31,173 nucleotides of DNA from contig JAUJNU010000014.1 in the NCBI GenBank assembly GCA_030448085.1, positions 1-31,173 on the forward strand, written 5' to 3'. Positions 25,318-31,173 of this stretch are shown here, one piece after another. Numbering within the stretch: the first letter of the stretch is position 1; each line of letters opens with the position of its first letter. Both the position numbers and the translations under genes were made by a program. The DNA is from Actinomycetota bacterium (GTDB lineage Bacteria; Actinomycetota; UBA4738; CADDZG01; WHSQ01). Below the pieces are notes generated by a model, which did no database searches, was not told where the DNA came from, and worked only from the letters and a program-made list of their open reading frames with translations.

Positions 25318-26327
25318 GGGCGCTTATCGTCAGCGAGCTGCGCCAACGGATCAGGGGCAAGAAGTGGTGGATCTTGCTGATCCTGTGGACCGTGCTCCTG
25401 ACCGGATTGATGCCGCTCGTGCGAGCCGGAGCGATCAACACTTGAGTTACACCTACGGGAACCGCCCACCGCCACCCATGCCCCCGCTAGGGCCCCTCAT
25501 GTTCGGCACCCTCGCTCTCCTGGTGCTCGGCCTCAGTGGCCTGATCGTCCCTTCGTTGACGTCGACTTCGATCAACGGGGAGAGGACGGGAACGCTCGCC
25601 GTCCTTCAATCGACTCTCCTACGACCCCGCTCCATCGTGGTTGCCAAGTTCGCCGCCGCGATGATCATGGCCGGCGCCTTTCTTGTCCTCACGTTGCCGA
25701 TAGCCCTGTGGGCGTACGTCGAGGGCGGGATCCAGCTCGGTAGAAGCCTCGTCGTCGTCTACCTGATCCTGTTCCTCATGATGGGACTGTTCGCTGCGGT
25801 GGGGCTAGCGGCCTCTTCGATGGTGCGCCGTCCGTCTCTTTCCGCCGTTGCCGCCTACGGGGTGGTCTTCCTTCTCACAGCCGGGCTGCCGATGCTCTTC
25901 GGGCTGGCGCTGCTCGGGGCGCCGGAGCAGCGGACGTCCGACTTCGGCGGTGAGCGAGAGATCGGGTGGCGTTGGGGTCCTTGCGCGCCAGACCCCTTCG
26001 TGGTGCTCGCCGACGCCGCCCCCAGGAACGAGCAGAAGGGGCGGGCACGGAACCCTGGTCCCGGATCCGCTCGAGGGCATCCGCTCGGCCGTCCGCAGCC
26101 AGCGTCAGGTGCGGCGCCCGATCCGGTACAACCGGCGGGGCCAGGCTTTCGACGCCATAACCGGTGAGCGCATCCGATATGAGCCCGATGCCAAGCAGCC
26201 GGAGGCCCTCCCCTGTGGCCGGCGGGGTCGCGATCGACCTTGCCCTCGTCGGGCTCGCCTTCTACGTAACGACCCAGAGGCTGAAGATCCCGCGAGGAAG
26301 CTCGCCGTAGGTGAGCGCGTCGCTTAG
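25314..26327 (+). pseudogene. ABC-2 type transporter permease, frameshifted
   Basis: The membrane partner of the preceding ATPase. From GTG 25314: VRALIVSELRQRIRGKKWWI and a first transmembrane helix (LLILWTVLLTGLMPLV). A frame change near 25441 then leads to LSYTYGNRPPPPMPPLGPLM and four or more helices (GTLALLVLGLSGLIV, AAAMIMAGAFLVLTLPIAL, VVYLILFLMMGLFAAVGLA, YGVVFLLTAGLPMLFGLAL). ERTGTLAVLQSTLLRP is the typical cytoplasmic loop of ABC-2 permeases. After about 25970 further indels intervene; VRRPIRYNRRGQAFDAITGE and the last helix GVAIDLALVGLAFYVT are recognisable, ending at TAG 26325-26327. The GTGA overlap with the repaired ATPase stop supports a two-gene exporter unit. Confidence 0.8.
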
Positions 26328-26344
26328 TTGATATGAAGGGCGGC

Positions 26345-27866
26345 ATGCAGATCCGCAGGGCTCTGATCAGCGTTTCCGACAAAACGGGGGTGGTGGAGCT
26401 CGGGCGCGCTCTCGTCACTCATGGGGTCGAGATCGTCTCCTCCGAGGGACCTCGGCCGCCCTGGCCGGGGCGGGCCCTTCCCGTGACCCCGGTCTCCGAC
26501 GTCAGCGGCGCTCCCGAGATCCTCGGGGGCCGGGTCAAGACCCTGCACCCCGCGAGTACACGGCGGGATCCTCGCGGACAGAAGGGAGACCCGCAGCACT
26601 CCGAGCAGCTCGAGCAGCAGGGCATCGCCTTCGAGCTCGTCGTGCGCAATTCTACCCATTCGAGGACGAACCCCGGACGTCACTGAGGACGAAGCGGCTT
26701 GAGCAGATCGATATCGGGGGCCCGTAGCGAGCCCGCTGCAGCGAAGAACTTCCATTCCGTCGCCGTTGCCGTCGACCCGGCTCCGGTACGTCCCTCATCG
26801 CGACATCGAAGCCACCGGGGAGTTCCCGCCCCCCATATCAGCGGGCAAGCTGCTGCGATCGAGGGCCTGCTCGTTGAATTTCGTCCGTACGACGCGGGTT
26901 ATCGTCGCTACCCTCCGGCGAGGCGAGCCGCTCTCCTGAGCGGACTGTAGCGCAGCGGGTGCCAAGATCCTGGATTCGAGGCACGGGGAGAACCCGCATC
27001 AGGATGCAGCCTTCTACAAGCGGACGGGCGTGGCCGGCGGGCTGGCTGCTGCCGAACAGCTGCACGGTAAGGAGCTCTCCTATAACAACCTCCTCGACAC
27101 CGATGCTGCCTGGAAGCTCGTGGCCGAGCTGCCGCGTCCGGGGGCCGCGATCATCAAGCACTCGAACCCCTGTGGCGTTGCCGTGCGCAGCAGCCTCTTG
27201 GAGGCCTACGCGCGTGCACTTGACTGCGATCGCACCTCGGCCTTCGGAGGGATCGTTGCTCTCAACGAGACTTGCGACCGGGCTACGGCTGAGGCGATCG
27301 CCGAGATCTTCACCGAGGTCGTCGTCGCTCCGGGCTTCGAGGACGAGGCCCTCGAGGTGCTAACGCGAAAGAAGAACGTGCGGATCCTCAGGGCTCCGCT
27401 CGAGCCCGTCACCGCTCCGGATGTTCGCACCGTCGCCGGCGGTTTCCTGCTCCAGTACCCGGACCCGCCGGACAGCGGCGAAGACGCCAAGGTAGTCACC
27501 GAGGCCCAGCCCACAGACCGGCAGCTCGAGGATCTGCGGCTGGCGTGGGTGGTTGCGAAGCACGTCAAGTCGAACGCCATCGTCCTCGTCAAGGACGGGG
27601 CCGCGGTCGGCGTCGGAGCCGGTCAGATGAGCCGGGTCGAATCCACCGAGCTGGCGGCTCGCCGAGCCGGTGAGCAGGCGGCGGGGAGCGTCTGTGCGTC
27701 GGACGCGTTCTTCCCTTTCCGCGACGGGCTCGATGCCGCCGTGGCCGCAGGGGCGATAGCGGTCATCCAGCCGGGCGGCTCGGTAAGGGACGACGAGGTC
27801 ATAGCGGCGGCGGACGAGCACGGCGTCCCGATGCTCTTCACCGGTCGTCGTCACTTCCGCCACTAG
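26345..27866 (+). pseudogene. purH: Bifunctional AICAR formyltransferase / IMP cyclohydrolase, N-terminal frameshifts
   Basis: Catalyses the last two steps to IMP. The N-terminal cyclohydrolase part reads MQIRRALISVSDKTGVVELG, then LPVTPVSDVSGAPEILGGRV and KTLHP, with indels around 26440-26480, 26555-26580 and 26650-26960. The AICAR transformylase half is clean from about 26960: [38 protein letters not shown] (catalytic Lys-His), [45 protein letters not shown], and the terminal [12 protein letters not shown]. Total length fits about 507 codons, close to the usual 510-530. An in-frame ATG at 26333 is an alternative start. The stop overlaps that of the convergent gene. The gene is very probably functional in the organism. 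Confidence 0.92.
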
Positions 27867-28267
27867 TCGTCCCGCACGAGCCTGTCATGCAGGTGCTCGA
27901 ACCCAAGCCCGGCTAAGGCCCACAGGAAGAAGTAATCGGGCCGGATCAGGCCGTCGACGTGGACCTTCGCGTACGTGTAGTCCCACGGCGCCTCGCTTCT
28001 TGTCGCCCGGAAGAACCGGCCGCTCGCGTATTCGACCGCCAGGAAGCCGGTCCCGTAGGCGGCGGCCCTCGCCGGCAGGGCCTTGTTCCGGAGGCGGTCG
28101 TGCAAAGGCTCGAACAGAGGCTGGGCAAGCGCGGAGACGGGCAGCATCAGGGGGCTCGTCCGAAGCTCCACCCGCTTATCTCGGAGCCGGTCGTGCAAGG
28201 CGCTGAACGCCACCTCCACCACGAACCCGGCTACGGCGTATGCGCCGGCTCGGCTCGCTTTGCTCAC
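27863..28267 (-). CDS. Small multi-pass membrane protein, putative ABC-transporter type IV (CmpB-like)
   Basis: A 134-residue integral membrane protein of probably four helices. It resembles proteins annotated as putative ABC transporter permease: [52 protein letters not shown], then [20 protein letters not shown] and [17 protein letters not shown]. The block PWDY..........GLIR.DY is the hallmark I recognise. The phrase LHDRL occurs three times, after successive helices, suggesting internal repetition. GTG 28267 is chosen as start because it precedes the first helix; a GATGAT hexamer six bases upstream could be a leaderless -10. Biochemical function is unknown, and the transporter label is from family naming only. 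Confidence 0.7.
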   Translation of the reverse strand: MSKASRAGAYAVAGFVVEVAFSALHDRLRDKRVELRTSPLMLPVSALAQPLFEPLHDRLRNKALPARAAAYGTGFLAVEYASGRFFRATRSEAPWDYTYAKVHVDGLIRPDYFFLWALAGLGFEHLHDRLVRDD

Positions 28268-28332
28268 GGACCGATCATCGCACTGGCCGCGGCAGGAGCT
28301 GAGGGGTAGCCTCGGCGCCGCGCCCTGGCCGT

Positions 28333-28338
28333 TAGTCT
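28333..28338 (+). promoter_or_regulatory. -10 element of a possible leaderless M3 peptidase transcript
   Basis: TAGTCT ends seven bases before the ATG at 28346 and no ribosome site is present. It lies in the 78-base divergent gap next to the CmpB-like gene. Confidence 0.35.
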
Positions 28339-28345
28339 CGGCTCC

Positions 28346-30130
28346 ATGACTGTCGAAGCCGAAGACATCGCATGGGACCTGGAGCCGCTGGCCGATGGCC
28401 GCGGCCCCCAGGGGGTCAAAGACCTCCTCGACGAAGCAGATGGTCGTGCCGAGGAGCTGAGCGTTCAGCGGGGTCGGGTTGCCTCCTGGACCGGCGAGGA
28501 CCTCGTCCGGTTCATGAGCGACCTTGCCGACCTCTACGACACCGTTGGGAAGGCGCAGTCTTTCGCCGCACTTCAGTTCTCGACCGACAGCTCGGACCCC
28601 GAGAAGGGTGCGTTGATGCAGCTCGTGCAGGAGCGGTCGGCGGCGCTGTCGACGAAGCTGCTCTTCTTCGAGCTCGAGTGGGCGAAGCTCGAAGACGGTC
28701 GGGTGGACGAGTTGCTGGCGCAGCCGGGCCTCGAGCAATCGGGTCACTACCTGCGATCCATACGTCGCTACAAGGACTACCTTCTCACCGAGCCCGAGGA
28801 GCGCATCCTCACCGAGAAGTCGGTGACCGGCAGCTCCGCTTGGAACCGCCTCTTCGAGGAACTGTCGTCCGACCTCGAGGTCGAGCTGGACGGGAAGATG
28901 GTTCCCCTGTCGGAAGGGCTCGCGCTTCTCTCCGACGCGGACCGGACCGTCAGGCGCAAGGCTGCCGAAGCGGTCACGGCCGGGCTCGCTCCGGGGCTTC
29001 GCACGAGGGCGTTCATCTTCAACACTCTTCTGGCGGACAAGGCCACCGACGACCGCTTGCGCGGCTATCCGACGTGGATCACGAGTCGCAACCTTTCCAA
29101 CGAGGCGTCGGATGAATCCGTACAGGCTCTGGTGGCGGCGGTGCGCAACCGGCACGACATCCCGCAGCGCTGGTACAAGCTGAAGGCCGGCTTGCTGGGG
29201 CTCGACAAGATCGCCGACTACGACCGCGTGGCCACGCTTGCCGACGACGACGCAGAGATCGGCTGGCAAGAGGCGAAAGAGGTGGTGCTCGACGGATACC
29301 GCTCGTTCTCGCCCGAGCTGGCGGACCTGTGCGATCGTTTCTTTGAGGAGCGCTGGATCGACGCGCCGGTTCGTCCAGGGAAGAGGCCGGGGGCGTTCTG
29401 CTCTTACACGGTTCCCTCGCAGCACCCCTACATCCTGCTGAACTACACCTCTCGCCGCCGTGACGTGCTGACGCTGGCGCACGAGCTGGGGCATGGAGTG
29501 CACGCTGCGCTGGCTCAGCCGCGGGGCGTCTTCCATCAGGCGACGCCGCTGACAGTGGCAGAGACAGCGTCGGTGTTCGGAGAGACGGTGATCTTCGGCC
29601 GCCTGCTCGACATGGAGGAAGACCCCAACGCGCGCCTCGCACTCCTGGCCGAGAACATAGAGGGGGCCATTGCGACGGTGTTCCGGCAGGTCGCCATGAA
29701 CAGGTTCGAGGAGAGCGCGCACACGGAGCGCAGGACTCGAGGCGAGCTTTCGGTCGAGCGCCTCGGGGAGCTGTGGGCGGAGAGCCAGAGGGAGATGCTC
29801 GGCGACTCGGTCGAGATCAGCGAGGGGTACAAGACGTGGTGGTCCTACGTCCCCCATTTCATCGGCGCTCCCGGCTACGTCTACGCCTACGCCTATGGGC
29901 AACTGCTCGCTCTGTCGGTCTACCGCCAGTACGAGGAGAAGGGCCGGGAGTTCGTGCCGAGCTACATCGACATGCTCTCCGCAGGTGGGTCCAAGCCCCC
30001 GGAGGAGCTCGGCCGGATGGTCGACTGTGACTTGGAGGACCCGGGCTTCTGGGACGGGGGGCTCGAGATAGTCGAGAAGCAGCTGAACGCTGCGGAAGAG
30101 GCTGCGATCCAGTCCGGCCGCCTCGCCTGA
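28346..30130 (+). CDS. M3 family oligoendopeptidase (PepF type)
   Basis: A 594-residue cytoplasmic zinc metallopeptidase that degrades oligopeptides. The zinc site is HELGH at residues 379-383 with the third ligand Glu406 in AETASVFGE, matching the M3 spacing. Other family blocks: the N-terminal helical region (DLEPLADGRGPQGVKDLLDE), YPTWITSRNLSNEASDESVQ, KRPGAFCSYTVPSQHPYILL and, near the end, AYAYGQLLALSVYRQYEEKG. The frame is intact and length is typical of oligoendopeptidase F. It is transcribed divergently from the small membrane protein. Likely role: turnover of peptides from protein or signal peptide degradation. Confidence 0.93.
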   Translation: MTVEAEDIAWDLEPLADGRGPQGVKDLLDEADGRAEELSVQRGRVASWTGEDLVRFMSDLADLYDTVGKAQSFAALQFSTDSSDPEKGALMQLVQERSAALSTKLLFFELEWAKLEDGRVDELLAQPGLEQSGHYLRSIRRYKDYLLTEPEERILTEKSVTGSSAWNRLFEELSSDLEVELDGKMVPLSEGLALLSDADRTVRRKAAEAVTAGLAPGLRTRAFIFNTLLADKATDDRLRGYPTWITSRNLSNEASDESVQALVAAVRNRHDIPQRWYKLKAGLLGLDKIADYDRVATLADDDAEIGWQEAKEVVLDGYRSFSPELADLCDRFFEERWIDAPVRPGKRPGAFCSYTVPSQHPYILLNYTSRRRDVLTLAHELGHGVHAALAQPRGVFHQATPLTVAETASVFGETVIFGRLLDMEEDPNARLALLAENIEGAIATVFRQVAMNRFEESAHTERRTRGELSVERLGELWAESQREMLGDSVEISEGYKTWWSYVPHFIGAPGYVYAYAYGQLLALSVYRQYEEKGREFVPSYIDMLSAGGSKPPEELGRMVDCDLEDPGFWDGGLEIVEKQLNAAEEAAIQSGRLA

Positions 30131-30154
30131 AGGCCGTATCGATTGGGGGGGACC

Positions 30155-31045
30155 GTGACTTCAGCCTGGGCGGTGGCCCGCCCCACATCCGAGGACGTGG
30201 GCGCCATAGTCGGCCTCTACAACGCCTGCGACGAGCACGACATCGGGCACCCGGACAGCGATGCAGAGGACGTCCAGTGGCCGTGGCGGATGGACAGCTT
30301 CTCCCCGGCAGAGGACGCCTGGATCGTGCGGGCGGGCTCGGAGGTGGTCGGTTACGGGTTCGTCTACGACGATCACGGCGAGGCGAGGGTGCATCCCGAA
30401 TGGAAAGGCCGGGGGATAGGCATGTATCTCCTCGACCTCATCGAGGCGCGCGCCAAGGGCCCCCTCCTGAACCAGGTCGTCTCGCAACGCAACCCCGCCG
30501 GGCGAGACCTCCTCACCAGCGCGGGCTACCGATTCACGCACTCGTATACCCGCATGGAGATGGATCTGGAGCCCCCTCCGGCCCCGGGGCGTCTTCCCCG
30601 TGGCGTGAAGATGCGCACCTTCCGTCCGGGGATCGATGATCGTCCTCTGCACGAGGCCTATCTCAGCGCCTGGAGCCAGTACGCCGGGCCCGAGTGGCAC
30701 CTCGAGACGTTCGACGAATGGATCGGGATGAACAAGGGCTCCGACTTCCATCCCGAGATGTGGTGGATCGCGATGAGAGGCGGGGACATCGTCGGCTTCA
30801 ACCTCTGCCTCTCCTTCCTCGGGATCGGCTGGGTCCAGTACCTCGGCATCGTGCCCGCGGAGCGGGGGAAGGGGCTCGGCGAGGCGGTCTTGCGCTACGG
30901 GTTGCACCAACTCCGTGAGCGGGGCTTCAAGCGGGCCGGCCTCACGGTGGGGTCGAGGAACCTGCCCACGGCTCGCAAGCTTTACGAGAAGGTGGGCATG
31001 AAAGAAGTCCTCACTTACGAGAGTCTCAGGAAGGAGCTCGCATGA
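30155..31045 (+). CDS. Two-domain GNAT acetyltransferase, mycothiol synthase-like
   Basis: A 296-residue protein with two GNAT folds, the architecture of MshD-type mycothiol synthases. The first carries a partial acetyl-CoA motif in [20 protein letters not shown]; the second a complete one in [20 protein letters not shown], followed by [20 protein letters not shown], the standard motif B. GTG 30155 follows a GGGGGG stretch at short spacing; an in-frame TTG at 30143 is possible. Its stop overlaps the folD start in ATGA. Whether it makes mycothiol is not shown: no msh genes are nearby, and double GNATs acting on other substrates are common in Actinomycetota. Confidence 0.82.
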   Translation: MTSAWAVARPTSEDVGAIVGLYNACDEHDIGHPDSDAEDVQWPWRMDSFSPAEDAWIVRAGSEVVGYGFVYDDHGEARVHPEWKGRGIGMYLLDLIEARAKGPLLNQVVSQRNPAGRDLLTSAGYRFTHSYTRMEMDLEPPPAPGRLPRGVKMRTFRPGIDDRPLHEAYLSAWSQYAGPEWHLETFDEWIGMNKGSDFHPEMWWIAMRGGDIVGFNLCLSFLGIGWVQYLGIVPAERGKGLGEAVLRYGLHQLRERGFKRAGLTVGSRNLPTARKLYEKVGMKEVLTYESLRKELA

Positions 31046-31173
31046 CCGCCAGGATCATCGACGGCAAGAAGATCGCGGCCGAGGTGCGGGCCGAGGTGAA
31101 GGCCGAGGTGACCGAGCTCGTCGAGAAGGGGATTACGCCGGGCCTCGCCACCGTTCTCGTGGGTGACGACCCT
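31042..31173 (+). CDS. folD: Methylenetetrahydrofolate dehydrogenase/cyclohydrolase, 5' part only
   Basis: The first 44 codons, cut by the end of the window. The readable sequence [20 protein letters not shown] and [15 protein letters not shown] is the FolD N-terminus, with the substrate-site lysine expected further on. FolD makes 10-formyltetrahydrofolate, the cofactor used by PurN and PurH encoded just upstream, so the placement is functionally coherent. ATG overlaps the preceding stop in ATGA, with AAGGAG eight bases upstream. Confidence 0.9.
   Translation, partial: MTARIIDGKKIAAEVRAEVKAEVTELVEKGITPGLATVLVGDDP

Noticed and set aside
24348..25445. A natural ATPase–permease fusion
   Set aside because: The fused frame ends after one helix, and the permease continues in another frame; a one-base indel near 25310 plus the usual GTGA overlap explains it better.
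27863..29902. A 679-residue open frame on the minus strand opposite the M3 peptidase
   Set aside because: Only its last 134 residues (27863–28267) match a real protein; the rest is antisense to a gene with a clear HELGH site and is a GC-rich frame artefact.
1..31173. CRISPR arrays, tRNA or rRNA genes, transposases, phage genes
   Set aside because: I looked for regularly spaced repeats, tRNA cloverleaf/TTCGA patterns, transposase motifs and inverted terminal repeats and found none I could support.

Overview
The window is high-GC DNA (roughly 65% by eye) densely packed with genes. It most likely comes from an uncultured member of the Actinomycetota. The evidence is the guaB3/guaA pair, the pcrA–sucC–sucD–purN–purH–folD order typical of actinobacterial chromosomes, a fused AccD-AccA carboxyltransferase, a SigE-type ECF sigma factor, a short Rpf/SLT-type wall lytic protein, frequent GTG/TTG starts, and many 4-base GTGA/ATGA stop-start overlaps. 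I see no tRNA, rRNA, CRISPR array, insertion sequence or prophage.

Layout. 1–1.9 kb: cysC, a PHP phosphoesterase and a GNAT acetyltransferase. 1.9–3.6 kb, minus strand: a membrane-anchored secreted protein with a Ser/Pro/Ala/Thr-rich stalk, and a secreted transglycosylase. 3.7–6.0 kb: gmd (GDP-mannose dehydratase) and guaB3, ending in a UUCG-loop hairpin. 6.0–6.5 kb: an unusually AT-rich island with a good sigma70-type promoter and an unannotated 43-aa ORF. 6.5–13.4 kb: Lrp/AsnC regulator, a HemK-like methyltransferase, guaA, pcrA/uvrD and a phospholipase D-family protein. 13.4–18.5 kb, minus strand: two tandem paralogous sulfatases (one broken), an anchored cyclophilin, and fused accDA. 18.6–22.1 kb: a stand-alone B12-binding methylmalonyl-CoA mutase subunit, sucC, sucD and an esterase. 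22.1–23.7 kb, minus strand: an ECF sigma factor and a membrane protein that looks like its anti-sigma partner. 23.7–27.9 kb: purN, an ABC ATPase/permease pair and purH. 27.9–31.2 kb: a small multi-pass membrane protein (minus), an M3 oligoendopeptidase, a double-GNAT protein and the start of folD.

Functional links. GuaA, GuaB3, PurN, PurH and FolD serve purine and one-carbon metabolism. The carboxyltransferase, B12 subunit and succinyl-CoA ligase sit next to each other as a plausible carboxylation / methylmalonyl-CoA / succinyl-CoA node. The sulfatases, transglycosylase, PLD and Gmd point to envelope or extracellular polymer work.

Data quality. At least ten genes carry reading-frame breaks. 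The three easiest to resolve are each repaired by restoring one base to a GGG, CCC or AAA run. The density is highest at about 19.9–22.1 kb and 25.0–27.0 kb, and core genes are affected (sucC, sucD, purH). I read most of these as consensus errors in the assembly, not real gene death, but the sequence alone cannot prove it. Several first genes of transcription units have a TANNNT hexamer 5–7 bases before the start codon and no ribosome binding site, which suggests leaderless transcription.
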